This document shows, in pieces, positions 1-12,202 of a stretch of 64,000 nt of DNA. Both the position numbers and the translations under genes were made by a program. Source of the DNA: Pilaira anomala (lineage: Eukaryota; Mucoromycota; Mucoromycetes; Mucorales; Mucoraceae). The DNA lies in contig JAIXMQ010000011.1 in NCBI GenBank assembly GCA_025716855.1, positions 558,001 to 622,000 on the forward strand, in the 5' to 3' direction. How positions within the stretch are numbered: the stretch's first letter is position 1; every line of letters starts with the position of its first letter. The notes under the pieces were generated by a model that saw nothing but the letters and a program-made list of their open reading frames with translations, was not told where the DNA came from and searched no databases.

Positions 1-14
1 AATTAATTTTTTGA

Positions 15-182
15 ATTTTTGGGAACAAAGAGGACAGCATTATCATTTATAACCAGTTCAATGGCGATGATAACGCAGGATGCTTATGGGACATGGAGGT
101 TTCAATCTTCGAGGCAGTTCCGGAAGCGACATCATTCAAATACAACATATGGGTAATAATATTTGAGAGATGCGAAATCTGA
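15..182 (+). other. Coding-like fragment, unassigned
   Basis: An open frame runs from about base 15 to a TGA at 180-182 and reads like real protein, including GCLWDMEVSIFEAV and SFKYNIWV. It is more GC-rich than the following 500 bases. There is no ATG at a plausible start, and a GTAATAAT donor-like site lies near 152, so this could be an internal or last exon of a gene that begins outside the window. I recognise no family. It may also be a decayed remnant. Confidence 0.25.
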
Positions 183-717
183 TTCAAATTCTTAAGTAAT
201 TTTGACTTAACAAACTGACAATTTGTGTCAAGGCCCGAGCTGCCTTAAAGTCTTACAATAGTTAATCTTTATGTTTACATATTTCTGACACCTTCTCAAA
301 TTTTGCTTAATAAAAGAGTACTATAATATTTGATTAAAAAATGCTACAACCTTTTTATTTCGTCAGTAAAAAAAGACGAAGCACAATTTTGTACTTGCTG
401 AAATTGGAACTGATAAATACTCTATTAAGCTCTGAACATGTTGTTCATGCGGTAAAGTATAAAAGCGTTAAAAATAACACTTTAAGGAAGAATTCTGTTG
501 TAAAATAAACTTCGTCTTAATGTGTCAAAAAATTGGTAAAAGTTTTCAACAATTCAGTGAATTGAAAGGGGAAGCACGGCAATACATTTATGGCTTATAA
601 TAGTCACTTTTTTTCTTGCGTGACAAATAAAACCTTATAATATTTGTTGTTTAATAGACCTTGTATATTTGGGCTACTTTTTTCCTCTTTTCTTCTTTTT
701 CTTTCACAAATAAAATC
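183..717. other. Intergenic, no gene seen
   Basis: This is AT-rich DNA with stops in all frames and no open frame that looks like protein. The pyrimidine-rich stretch at 668-710 just before the ATG at 718 is typical of promoters or 5' leaders in this window. Confidence 0.4.
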
Positions 718-3077
718 ATGGTAGCTGTAACTAAAAACAAAAAGAAAAAGGTAGCAGAAGAGCAAGTTGAAGAAGCGCCAAAATCAAGATTTTTTAGTGA
801 AGGTAAAAATGATGAGGGTAAAATATATTTATTTTTATACACATCTACGCGTTATTATTAGAGATAAAATAAAAATTTGTACACATATGCTATTTGTCTC
901 TTTTCTTCTTCTTAACCGTATTTTTTCCATTGTATATAGACGAGCAAAGACTTGAGATTCTTATTGAATCGTTGAATGATTGTACAAGGGGTGATATAGA
1001 TGTAACCATTCTATTTACCAAATGGAGAAGTAAACCACTGCCAGTCATACTATCCAATCTACCGGTAATACATTTGAATTAATAATTTATTTATATTACA
1101 ATTATTAAATTTATAGCTGTATGTAGGAATTGCTACGTTTAACTAAAGTAAATCCAGTACACGATGACACCGAAGAAAGAAATGGAATGAATACACTCAA
1201 ACAAACTCTATTGGAAGAAAGGTAAATATAAACAAATATCGCTTTTGTTTATCCTTTATGTAACATTCTTATCTACATAGTAAAAAGATTGATATCGTAA
1301 AGAAAGAAAATTTCTTCAATGAAGAGGTTACAGAAGAAGAACGAGAGATTATAGCTCAACGCGTAGCTCTACAACAAAGACAATTTGCTGCTTATGAAAA
1401 GCGTGAAATTGTACGAAAGTCTCGTAAGATAAGAAAAATATTTGATTATATCTGTGATGAAGAGATTTTGGAATTATTAAAAGAATGTGATGAAAATGAG
1501 GTAAAAATTTATACAATATAAGCGTGACATACATACTGATAGTTTAATAGGACGAAGTTATTTACTGTTTAACAAAGCCAAATTATTTATCTGAAATACG
1601 TAAAACAATTGCACTCAAATACGCCAAAGAGGAAGAAAGTTATGTCCCCTTAATGACTCCAGAACAGCGAGCGGCTTATAAACAGTTATTGAAAAAGAGA
1701 TCTGTTACTTTGAAGAAAACAACAACAGATCAAGCTAAAAAGTAAGCTATTTTTTTATCACTCAATTTGATTTGTCAAAAAAAAAAAAGTAACAGATTAC
1801 GAATAGACAATATCGTATGTGTGGTAGGTTGGGTCTGGACGAAGCATTAGAACAGTTTCAAAATAATCAAGTGGATCCTGAAAAGGCCTTTGAAGGGTGG
1901 TCTCAGGCGCGTATCAAAGCATATCAAATGATTGATCAGAATCCAAATAGTTATTATTATCGATTTAATGCTCCTGGTGAAATACAGCGTAAAGGACAAT
2001 GGGACGAGGTACGTGAGCTTCCTATCTAGTCTTTAAAAAGAAACTAATACTTTTGCTTTTATATACAGCCCGAAAAGAAGATGTTCTTTGAGAGATTAGC
2101 CGATGTTGGTGCAAATGGTCAATGGGGATTATTCTCAATGACAATCCCTGGAAGAGTTGGTTATCAGGTATGTTATATGCATAAATTATCGCTACAGCAA
2201 TAACTAACCTGTATTTATTAAGTGTTCAAACTTTTATAGACTCCTAGTCGAAACACAGGCAATCAATGATCCCAACTATGTTTTAGATGAACGTGGAAAA
2301 GCACACTATTTATTTGACAAAAAAAGTGCAAATGGACAAATCCAAAAAACGTTCCGAACACACACAAAGCAGTCGGCATCAAGTTCTGATAACATGGATG
2401 AAAGTGGTCCATCAACTGCTGCCGCTCCTTCCTCTTCTCCACCTCCGCCACCACCACCACGACGTCGTATCAAAAATGCAATGAAAAAGAAGGATGCTAT
2501 AAAACCAAAGGTGGAAGAGCCAACAGATATATCAATAGCTGAATCATCCACATCTTCTTCAGCAGCGGCAGTAAAGACTGCACCAACAACATCTACAGCA
2601 GCTACAATAAAAGGAAAAGGCCGTCGAGTTATTTCAAAAGCAGGAAGTAGACGTCGTCGTCGCGCACGTTACGATGGAAGTGAAAGTGATGATGATTCAG
2701 CATTATACGATGACGATTTTTCCGGTAACTATACGATTCGAGCAAGTAGAGAAGAAGATGAGAACGGCCAAAGAAAGAGTAAGAGAGCAAGACGTTTAAC
2801 TCCTGCTGCAATTGAATCAAAAAGTTCAACATGGCATCAAAATGACGATACGGAGATAGACCCATTGTGTCCACTACCAGGTTTTATTGACCCTATCACT
2901 CTTGAGCAAGTCATTAAGCCTGCAATCTCGAAGTATGGTCATGTCATGGGTTATGATAGTTGGATTAGATGTTTAAACAATTGGGAAGGAAAGAAGAATA
3001 TCTGTCCATTAACTAAAAAGTCTCTTACGAAACGTGATTTAGGTACAGTTATAACTCATTTAATTAAAAAAAAATGA
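718..3077 (+). CDS. SANT/Myb-like protein with C-terminal U-box-like domain
   Basis: This is a multi-exon gene, about six introns by frame continuity. It starts at ATG 718 with a Lys-rich head (MVAVTKNKKKK) and ends at TGA 3075-3077. The middle is helical and charged. Exons near 1985-2250 join into a SANT/Myb-like segment (GQWDEPEKKMFFERLADVG, then GQWGLFSMTIPGRVGYQCSNFY). A long disordered stretch follows (Pro8 near 2443, basic RRRRRARY near 2650, acidic SESDDD). The last 70 residues resemble a U-box or degenerate RING: DPITLEQVIKPAISKYGHVMGYDSW, split here as two halves, then CPLTKK. U-boxes recruit E2 enzymes, and SANT domains bind DNA or histone tails. A nuclear ubiquitin-ligase role is therefore inferred. 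Exon 1 has two possible GTAAAA donors, so four residues are uncertain. I know no named orthologue. Confidence 0.7.
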
Positions 3078-3425
3078 CAAGTTTTTCTAATACTTTATAT
3101 AGTCATACTCACACTTGATAATATGACAGAATACAAGTTAGTAATTTATATAAACGTATATTTAATATGAAATTTAATTCTTTTTTTATATATATATATA
3201 TGTGTGTAGAGACAAGATCGTAAATATGTAAAAGAAGCTCCTATTTTATGTCATATTTGCTACCCCTTTAAAATAGTAAAAGATTTTTCTTTTTCTTTTT
3301 CTTTTTTTTTAGAGAAAGAATAAAAGGCAGTTTATAATTAATTAAAAGCTTATGCCACATTTAGTACATTTATTAAGTAAAACGTATACAAATTAAAAAA
3401 GCATATTAAACTGTTAATAAGGGCG
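3078..3425. other. Convergent intergenic spacer
   Basis: This 348-base AT-rich spacer lies between two convergent genes. It holds a TA/TG dinucleotide run (3187-3206) and T-rich tracts near 3290-3310 that suit 3' processing. No open frame is seen. Confidence 0.4.
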
Positions 3426-5290
3426 TTATTGTTTACGTTCTAAAAACTTGACTTTATATGGAATTGGCAAAAGGGTCAAACCGCAATTAACTGCTCCAGT
3501 AATATTAGGCATTCCATTGTCATCAGGCTCAATAGAACATTTCGATAAAATCTTTACAAATGCTGAAAATATCTCTGCCTCAGCCATATTAATTCCAGGA
3601 CATACACGTCTATTTATCAATTCACTTGTTTAGTAATTGCATTATTTTTTTTAAACTAAATATGATATGTTTATTACCTTCCCCATCCAAATGCAAAGTG
3701 ATCACGTCCTTCAAGTTTGCCATTGACAGCTGCCTGCATTGGTTTAAGATTATTCATGAATCTTTCAGGTATAAATCTTTCTGGCATATGAGGATAAAAC
3801 TCAGAATTCATGTGAAGACTAACGTTACTTGTAATAACTGTTGTTCCTTTCTCAATGACATATCCATCGATTAGAACTAAACATGTATATATTTGTATTT
3901 ATCAGTAAAGTTATATAAAGCCAATATGTTAATATATATGATAGTTACCATCTTTATTAACAGTATGAGGTACACCAAAAGCAGTAGTAGGTTTATATCT
4001 CATGCATTCTTTAATTACTGAAAAACAATATGGAAGCTGTTCCTTGTCATTAACTGTAGGCGATTTTTTGTTTATTTCCATAAACCGATCAATTTCTTCT
4101 TGTACTTTTAATTGAACTTGAGGATGATGACACATTGTCAAGATAGCCCATGTTAATGTAACGGCAATAGTATCAGTTCCAGCACCAACCAAGTCGTCTA
4201 TGCATATATTTATTATTAGTAAAAAAAAACAACAACATCTGTATATAACTGGTCTACTTACTTGTTGTAACTATCATTTCTTCTTCGGATAAGTTAAACC
4301 CATTTTCCTTAAAATTCTTTACTAAGTTATAGCGACTACCTTCATCGGATGCTGCCTTGAGCATTCGTCTGTAAAAAGGATCGCGACCCTCTTTGATTAC
4401 TTTTTTCATCTCTGAATGGTTGCCAGTAAAAAAGTAATCATAAATTGCGAAGATAGGGAGATAAGTGGCTAAATCATACTCCATTCCTGCAAATTTCATG
4501 CCTTTTTCGATCAAGTCTGTTGCCAATTGAAAATCAGGCTCTTGAGTAGATTTGAATTTTTTTCCAAAGCAGATTAAAAAGATAGTGTTCATCGTATACA
4601 GTTGTAATTCTTTAAAAGGGTTAACTCCATTTTGGCTTTTTGAAGCTTCTATCAATCTGTCAGCTAATTCACTAGCTTCCTGTTCAATTGATCCCATGTA
4701 AATATTAATTTGTGAAGGTGATATAGCACTTAAAACTATATATTTCTACAATTAGCTTATACTTTCTGATCAGAGACGAACTCGTTTTACCTGCTGCTCT
4801 AACTTTTTTCCAATTACTATTAGGATCCGAAAATACGATACCTCTGTAACCATGGCCATTAAGTACACATTATACACGTAAAAAAAAAAAAAAAGGCTAA
4901 TTCGTTTACTTACTTTCCTCCAACCGTATATAAATTGAAGAAATAACTTGTTTGTCTATGAGAAGTTTTAACTCCATTCACAGCCAACAATTGATGCGCC
5001 ATTCGAGGACAATCGATAGATACCCAGGTCTCGGCCCCCATATTAATCTTGATAATTGGACCAAACTTTTTATGCCAGTCAGAAACGGTTTTACTTGGAA
5101 GTTCTCCAAGAGACAACAAATGACCAATATAAGGATAAGATGCTGGTGTAGGAATATTGTTTGTAATTTTCTTAGTATTACTTGAACCAAACATCTTGAA
5201 AGTGGTACACAGTAAGACTATAGCAGCAGCGATTGTAACAACAGGTAATGCTTTATCTTTCTCGAAGATATCAGAAACAATAGTATCCAT
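3426..5290 (-). CDS. Cytochrome P450 monooxygenase
   Basis: This is a haem-thiolate monooxygenase that, by family, uses NADPH-P450 reductase to oxidise a lipophilic substrate at the ER. ATG is at 5288-5290 and the stop at 3426-3428. Residues 10-35 form an N-terminal membrane anchor (ALPVVTIAAAIVLLCTTF), followed by a Pro-rich hinge (IPTPASYPYIGHL). The I-helix oxygen-binding motif is AGTDT (VGAGTDTIAVT). The K-helix ExxR is ECMRYKP. The haem loop FGWGRRVCPG is assembled across an intron, with the Cys as axial ligand. About five introns interrupt the gene. The layout suits the CYP families expanded in Mucorales, but I cannot fix the family number or substrate. All catalytic landmarks are intact. 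Confidence 0.92.
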
Positions 5291-5685
5291 GGTTTGTGCA
5301 AATTGATTTAATGAAAAATATTAAAATGAATGATTTAGAGCCCTTTTTATATTATTCAGCCATGCTGATGTAATCAAGTCATTTGTTTATATTATAAGGC
5401 CTCGGCAAACTCACACACAGCCTCAACCTGTTTTCCCAGTTGTGGTTAGTGTGTACTATTTTCGTATTTATGAGATTCTATTTAAAGAAAATAGTTTCGA
5501 CAATATGGTAATAAAAGCTCAAAATAATAAATCACAGAATGGTGTTATAAATTTACTTTGAAATCGTAATATACAACAGCTTATAACCTATTAGCAAAAG
5601 CTCTTAATAATACCTGCACACATAAAATGCCAATTCAATGCGACAACAAATTTTCCTGTATTTATTCAACTAAATTTAAAACGTG

Positions 5686-7248
5686 TTATAAAACACTATG
5701 TTCAAGTCCCAAGATAGTTGTCAAAGAATGAGAAATTTTATCCTTTTGCAAGTTTTTACCAATCAAGACAATTTTACTGGAGGTATCATCCGTATTAATA
5801 TCATCTCCAGCAAATCCTTCTTGAATATCATACAAGTCTTGAACACCTTGAATTACCATTCTCTTTTTAGTATCCGTGTTCTCTGATAATTTATCTTTGG
5901 GAGGATACAAGATACCCTTGAGTCTTAACACAATAACAGGCTCTTCACTTGTAGAGCCTGGAATTCTTTTTTCCCATAATAACTCTTGGATCCATTCTTC
6001 AAGTTTTTCAATTGTATCTAATTGTTTATCAAATCGAATACAAACAGTTTGAACTTCCTATAAAATCTGTTAATAAATTAAATTTGATTTGTATCTGGTA
6101 TAACTTACATGACTAATTTGATGAGCATGGTGACTTCCATGTTCTGTAATCTTTTCTGTTTGTTGAACAAGAGCATCGGCATTACTAACATCATAAGCGT
6201 TAATATCAAGCACATAATCCAAAGGAATTCTAAAAAAAAAGATGAATATACTTTGTTATTTAACTTGTTTAGCTTATTAAATTAAAATAAAATAAAACTT
6301 ACTTTGATCTTTCGGTTACAATCATATCAGCTACAGTATTAATAGAAGATAAATCCTCCTTCAAATCTTCCAACTCTTGTTCAGTTAAAAGATCCTTCTT
6401 GTTAATAACAATACGATCAGCAATAGCAACCTGCTTTAAGGCTTCATTAATCATGACATCTCCCTTCTTTTCATTCATATGATCTCTAATATTTTTTGCG
6501 TCTACTAAGGTAACAATACCATCCAAATAAATTTCACTACCTAATCCATCATCTAACCAAAACATGGATGCAATAGGTCCGGGATCCGCTAATCCACTAG
6601 TTTCTAATAAAATATAATCAAATTTTCCCTTCTTTTCCATCAAATTTTCAATAGCTTTAACTCCAATATCTCTAAATGATTACACAAAAATGTTAAAATG
6701 CATGATAGGCACACTAAAAAATAGATCAATGACATACTTTGTGGAACAACATAAGCAACCATTTCTTAATTCTAACCATTCCTCGTAAAGGTTACCTTCT
6801 TGGTTGACAGATAAACTCTTTTCAATATCACTACCTATTATTTCGTTGCTATTAGATACTATTATTATTATTATTATTATTATTATTTTTAAAAAAATAC
6901 TAACTGTCTCCAAATTCGTTTAAAATTACTGCAATTTTTTTATCATGTTTTTCCGTCAAGATATAGTTTAAAAGAGTTGTTTTTCCACTACCCAAAAATC
7001 CTATAAATGATTATATAAATTTAAAACCTTGAGCTAAATAGATCGTAGTCTTATATATGTTTACCAGTGACAATGGTGACAGGAATCTTGCGAAGTTCAT
7101 CTTCTGTCGTGACGAAGGTTTCTTGTGTAGTAATTTCACTAAAACGAACTTGTAAATATACTAAAATTCTCGCTTTTTTTATATAAATTTTTACTTACGT
7201 GACAGGTACGAGGTCAGGAATATCTTCAAAGTCGTTAGTTGTAGACAT
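5686..7248 (-). CDS. ZNG1: CobW/COG0523 GTPase, zinc chaperone ZNG1 type
   Basis: This is a P-loop GTPase metallochaperone. The eukaryotic ZNG1/CBWD members deliver zinc to methionine aminopeptidase 1. ATG is at 7246-7248 and the stop at 5686-5688. The N-terminal [12 protein letters not shown] resembles the conserved eukaryotic peptide that docks on the client. Splicing gives Walker [14 protein letters not shown], then ILNEFGD, the zinc-site NGCLCCS, Walker B-like [12 protein letters not shown], and the NKKDLL guanine-specificity motif. A CobW C-terminal domain follows, with a His-rich HGSHHAHQ loop. The intron after EFGD carries an ATT trinucleotide run (6861-6887) that is open in one frame as polyIle, but the GTTAGT donor and TAG acceptor remove it cleanly. 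All key residues are present. Confidence 0.9.
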
Positions 7249-7851
7249 TGCAAGGTGCTTAATAATAATAATAAAACGAACAAAGAAAAAAAAGTAATTC
7301 GTAACTCATTTAAACCCTCTATTGGTCGCGGCCATCAAAATATACGTGCTATTTTTTTTTATACCAGTACTTGTCACAACCGTAAAGATGTATATATTTT
7401 CCTTGAATGTATTGTCTTTATAGCTTAAACATTAACAAGGTATTAAAACAGTAGGATATAGTCATGTTTTTTCAGATGAAAAGATTATATCTCAATGTCA
7501 CCCACTTTTTTTTCTTCTCTCAAATCACCAAGTGGGGATAGATGCGCACACCATATTTGCGTGCCATATTTCTTTAATACATGCACAACCTTTTTTGCGC
7601 ATCATATTTTCTTTACGAACCTGACATACCCCTAAGCTTTACGGTATCTATGCTGTGGACGCATTATTAAAGCCTGAAAAATTGCCTCCGACCCGTAAGA
7701 TTTTACCCTCTACGCCGATTTTATAAACAAGAAGAAGAAAAAAAAAAAAATGACTGGCTGCTTTTGAGCTACTTCATATTTCCTTTTTATGGATGATGTT
7801 TAATGGCTCTCAAGTAAAAATCTATTTATCACCAGTTTTTTATGACAAAAA
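7249..7851. other. Intergenic region upstream of ZNG1
   Basis: This spacer holds the promoter side of ZNG1 and the 3' side of the transporter. A locally GC-richer block at 7500-7700 contains loosely repeated words (GCGCACACCATATTT, GCGTGCCATATTT, GCGCATCATATTTTC), which look like a diverged short tandem motif. No open frame is seen. Confidence 0.35.
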
Positions 7852-7896
7852 TTAAAACCTACTACTAATATCTTCTAATGATTTACCAGAAGTCTA

Positions 7897-7928
<32 letters not shown>

Positions 7929-9740
7929 CCAAAAGATTAATAAGTTGTATTCTCTTTAAGCTCTTTTAAAATCACAATTTACCTCTGGTACCCATCTAAC
8001 AATGAGAATCCATAAAAAGACTGATATACAACCATAAAACCAAAATGTACCAGCAGCAGTAAACACATTTGTCATAGATAAAAAGGTAGATGCAACAAGT
8101 AAGTTACATGTCCAGTTAACAGCAGTAGCTATTCCGTTTGCTTTTCCTCTTAATGGCAGAGAAAAGATCTCACTTTGGATTACCCAAGGCACATATCCCA
8201 AACCTAAAGCATAACTAGCTACATAACATGTAAGAGACAAGAGTAATACAGCTGTCACAAGACCATCTTTTGGTTTCGCAGGACATATAGTAGTAATGTC
8301 TCCAGAAAATATGGAACCAAGGATATCACTTGTATTATGGCCTGACAATGATACACATGAGTTGGTATCAATAGACCAACCACATCGATCATCAAGTATA
8401 CAACGAGAACAATGAGAAACGTAACTTTGACATAATTCTTGCTTAGGTATAAATCCTTCTTGTTGGATAGCAAAAGATCCACCTAATATAAATAAACTAA
8501 AAATCATGCATATCATGGTGATAATAAGAATACGTCTTCGGCCTGTTTTATCTATAATGACCACAGCAATCATGGTAAATACCATATTCGTTACAGCTAC
8601 AATTAAAGCAACAAGAGTAGAATTCTGATGATCTCTAAAACCTGCCATTTGAAGTATAGTAGCAGCATAATACATGGCCGTATTAAATCCAGATAACTGC
8701 TGAGCAGCTTGTAATACGCATGCAATTAGCAATGGCTTTAAATTATGTACATTTAAAAAATCTCTGTAACTGCCTTGTTTTGCTTGATTCATGTCATTCT
8801 GAATCGACTCAATTTCGTTGTCAATAAATTCATTGGATACTGAAGGTCCATATATCTTTTGTAAAGTAGATTTAGCAAGTGCAATTTCATTTTTAGCAAT
8901 CATGAAACGTGGACTTTCTGGCATAAATGGCATTATAATTAATTGAATAAAAGCAGGTATAGCGCCAATACCAAACATATATCTCCAACCACTTTCCGTT
9001 TCAGAATGAATGATGTTTACTACGTACGCCATGACTTGGCCAAATGTTATCACGAGTGTATTTAATGTAGCTAATCTACCACGGAAACTTTTAGGTGCTA
9101 CTTCGCTAACATAAACTGGTATAATCATTGATGCAATTCCAACACCGAATCCAACTACTAATCTACCAATGACCAACATAGCATAACTTGTTGCTAAAGC
9201 CAAAACTAAGGAACCAATAATAAAAATACTCGCTGCACATAGCACTAAAGCCTAATTCATTCATTATTTACTAGCTAGAAAATAAGTCATCATGTATATT
9301 ACCTTTCTACCAAATCTATCTGATAACTACCAAAAAAAGTGAATGAGTGCATATAACAACATATATTCTATAAATATACTTACGAGCCCAGCAAAGAATC
9401 CTGAAAAAATGGCTCCAAATGTGGTTGCAGATACGACCAATTCTTTTTGTCTCGTGGACATTAAAAAGTCTTTTTGCATTGGCTGTAAGGCACCGGATAT
9501 CACTATATACCAAGTAAGTTATATTGTTATGACACACACACACACACACACATAAAAAAACTATTTTACAAATTCTTTACCTCCTGTATCATAACCAAAC
9601 AAAAAACCACCTATACAAACACAAAATACAAGGTAATAAACAAAAAATGTTCCTTTCTCTACCGAAAGAGTGTCGTCTAAACTGCTCTCTCCTACTGAAG
9701 GTATTCTTTCGTAATGTCTTTTATTCACATGAGGTTCCAT
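7852..9740 (-). CDS. MFS sugar/myo-inositol-type transporter with Cys-rich loop
   Basis: This is a 12-helix major-facilitator transporter of the sugar porter family, closest in layout to proton/myo-inositol symporters (ITR1, animal SLC2A13/HMIT). ATG is at 9738-9740. The family motifs are GGFLFGYDTG (helix 1), DRFGRK (loop 2-3), PESPRF, QQLSGFNTAMYY (helix 7), DKTGRR, and the final VPETSGKSLED. That last part lies in a small 3' exon reached across an intron whose 3' end is a 30-base T tract; without splicing the frame would stop early at 7956. Helices 9 and 10 are separated by a large insert with clustered cysteines (CQSYVSHCSRCILDDRCGW), a PSI-like layout also found in HMIT. Plasma-membrane uptake is inferred; substrate choice is not proven. 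Confidence 0.87.
7898..7927 (+). repeat. A30 homopolymer (T30 on the sense strand of an intron)
   Basis: Thirty A on the plus strand. On the sense strand of the transporter it is a T tract directly before the last intron's TAG acceptor, so it acts as an extreme polypyrimidine tract. Confidence 0.9.
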
Positions 9741-11499
9741 GGTATATAAAGTAATAAAAAGTAAAAATGAAAAAAAAAAGAGCAGTTGCGGACCGGATTA
9801 AAAAAAAAAAATAGTTAGAAAAGCTGTTTGTTTGTATAGGAGAAGAGCTGTTGTTGTTCACAATCAGATCCAACTACGGTAATTAGCTAAGTTTTTTCTT
9901 GTATTACTGGAGGGGCCTTGTTTGTTAAAAAATGATCAACTTTAGTTCTTTCACAGTATTTGTCCAATGATAATCCAAATCGAAATTCTCTTTGAGCACT
10001 TAAAATTTCCCATCGCAGAAATTTAATTACTGAATCATTTTCAACCCACGCTCCATGCATTTATTAAATAAATAGGTGATACTGATACGCTAGAGGTACC
10101 AGTTTTTTATTATACTATATACAAAACTTGAAAGACGATGTTCTTTTTTTTTCATTCACATTTAGAACCAGAAAAAAAAAAAAGAACGAAAAAAGGTGGC
10201 AGGAGGTTAAAGAAAAGGGAAAAAAAAAAAGTGTTTCTGAAATTAAAAGTTTTACAGCTACATTTATACAAGCTTTGTATATTTAAGTCTATATGTTTTA
10301 ATATGAAACAGTTACAGTCCCTTTAGTTTTATTTCAGAAACATTTTTTTTCTTATTGATCTACTTACATCACGTGCTTCCCAGCAAATTATTTAACCCTT
10401 AAAAATCAAGAGCCCCGCTTTTCAAGGCTTTTTGTTTATACACGTTTGGCGTGAGTTTTTCTAATATTGCTGAAGCCTTGTGCATCGTCAAAGCCCTTAC
10501 ATCACAAGAGCATTATCAAACAATTTTAACATGTATCAGTGATACAATTCAAGTCGAAATCAATCAAACTTGGGATGATAATATGTACATATTTAATATT
10601 GTATATCATTACCAATATTTTGAGCCTAAAGGAAATACTCTATATTTAAATGAAGATACAATTGACTTCAAATATGATTGCCGGTAGAATACCATGAGTA
10701 CATATTATCAATTTATATTAATAAATAGAATAAGAGATATTTACTGCTAATAGTCTCGATACAAGATTAGCTACCTTGTGTTGGGTTAAGAACGGCTATT
10801 ACCAGCAAAAATACATTATTCATCTATTAATAATAAAATGATATTATATCACCCGTATAAAAAATAAGAATAAAAAGAATGACACTGTTGGAATAGCAAG
10901 TATCCCAATAAACTGTCAATTCAAGCAGAACAATAGGATTGACCGGGTCGTACAATAAAAAATAGTTCTTCATCAATTAAAGTACATAGTCTTAATTTTT
11001 ATTTTTATTTTGTAATTTCCCATTCTGTCACACCCATAACCTTTCATCAATTACAGACTTCTGTAAAGTGCGTTAGATCTTAAATATACAATGCTGTTGT
11101 TAACGGTGTCTTTGGCAGTGCACCAACTGAACCCTTTAGTGTTCATACGTATCTTTTCAGCTTTAATACTTTTTCCCTATCCATAATGACTCAAGAAAGT
11201 CATTTTAATCATGGTATTAATAGAACTTGTTTACTTTTTTTTAGGATTAAATGGCATTGGTTGTTATTGTTATATACACAGTCTTTACTATAAGAAAGAT
11301 ATGTAATAAAAAAAACAAGAAAGTAAAAGTGTTTTAGAAATTAGAATATTAAGAGTAATCGGCAATACGAATAGTCAAAAAGAATCTGAGGTTTTATTAA
11401 TATATAAATACGCATTATTTATCCTATTTAATGGATAATTGCAGAATTCATCAATATGCATCTTTTATTGATGTTATCAATAACAGAAGTTACAAATCT
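9741..11499. other. Gene-poor region
   Basis: No confident gene is present. A 70-odd codon open frame ending at 10687 (AEALCIVKALTSQEHYQ near its start) is the most protein-like piece, but it has no supported start, no flanking exons and no family I can name. A long A-rich purine tract lies at 10160-10230, on the promoter side of the transporter. The rest is AT-rich with stops in every frame. Confidence 0.4.
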
Positions 11500-11734
11500 T
11501 TGTCTAGACCCCCCTCCCCACCCTCGGTACTCTCATTTTTTGAACCCTATCGAAGAAAGCTGATTAAGAATAAAGAGCATTATTAAAAGGAGCCCACTTG
11601 GTAAAGCAGATAAATTGACATATCGCCTTTCTGCAGCTTGTGGATCAGTTATTGTTCAGGATTGCCAAGATTGGGTTAAGTATGCTGAGATATTCTGGGT
11701 TAGGTGCATTGACAATGAACTAGGCTTAAGGTAA
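11500..11734 (+). pseudogene. 3' end of a decayed Tc1/mariner-like DDE transposase
   Basis: Frame 11540 reads FLNPIEES then TGA, then LRIKSIIKRSPLGKADKL and on to a TAA at 11732-11734, including QDCQDWVKYAEIFW. FLNPIEE is the third catalytic acidic motif of Tc1/mariner-like DDE transposases. The TGA sits where these proteins usually have Trp, so it is probably TGG to TGA. The PPY-like segment just upstream is also altered. No further upstream transposase sequence is readable, so this is a 3' fragment only. The strand is opposite to the next relic. Confidence 0.7.
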
Positions 11735-12017
11735 ATATTATCACTATATGTTAACTTTTTTTCCGAAATAAATCGTTTGGTCCCAAATGTTTATTTCATT
11801 TGCACCTCATTTAATGGGATACATAGTAGTGGCAACAATTGCGATATGCGACAGCTCAATTTATCAATAATAGCCTATTGCATATTTCCAATATTAACCA
11901 GCAAAAGCTACTAGAATTGAGTATATTACCAGTGTTGCCTACTAGGGTTGAGTATATTACTTAGGGTGAGTGCTATATTATGAAAAAATAACGCGAACTC
12001 TTTTTATTACTTTTTTT

Positions 12018-12121
12018 TACCGCTGAGCTATTATAAGGTAGCAGATTTTGTTGCCTTTTTTTTCTTTTGTTACCGCTGGGCTATACTGAGGTAACGAATT
12101 TTGTTACTTCCTTTGTTACCG
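12018..12121 (+). repeat. Two and a half direct repeats beside transposon end
   Basis: The word TTACCGCTGAGCTAT followed by AAGGTAGCAGATTTTGTTGC (12018-12053) recurs as TTACCGCTGGGCTAT followed by GAGGTAACGAATTTTGTTAC (12070-12107). A third TTACCGCC start follows at about 12116. The spacing is about 52 bases. They abut the left inverted repeat of the Tc1-like element and may be its subterminal repeats. Confidence 0.6.
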
Positions 12122-12202
12122 CCAAGGAAATGAAAAAGGATCACCGATTTTGAAAATGGGTCACCAATAAAGAAGTGTAATATATGCTTTTTATTTTGTT
12201 TC

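Noticed and set aside
6680..6913. PolyIle frame in ZNG1
   Set aside because: It is an ATT microsatellite inside an intron with good GT/AG borders.
7956..9245. Transporter ending in VNCDFKRA
   Set aside because: The family end VPETSGKSLED is regained by splicing to 7852-7893, so the unspliced stop at 7956 is intronic.
10451..10687. Open frame AEALCIVKALTSQEHYQ..
   Set aside because: I considered a DNA sliding-clamp (9-1-1) fragment because of the spacing of hydrophobic residues, but there is no diagnostic motif, start or second exon, so I name nothing.
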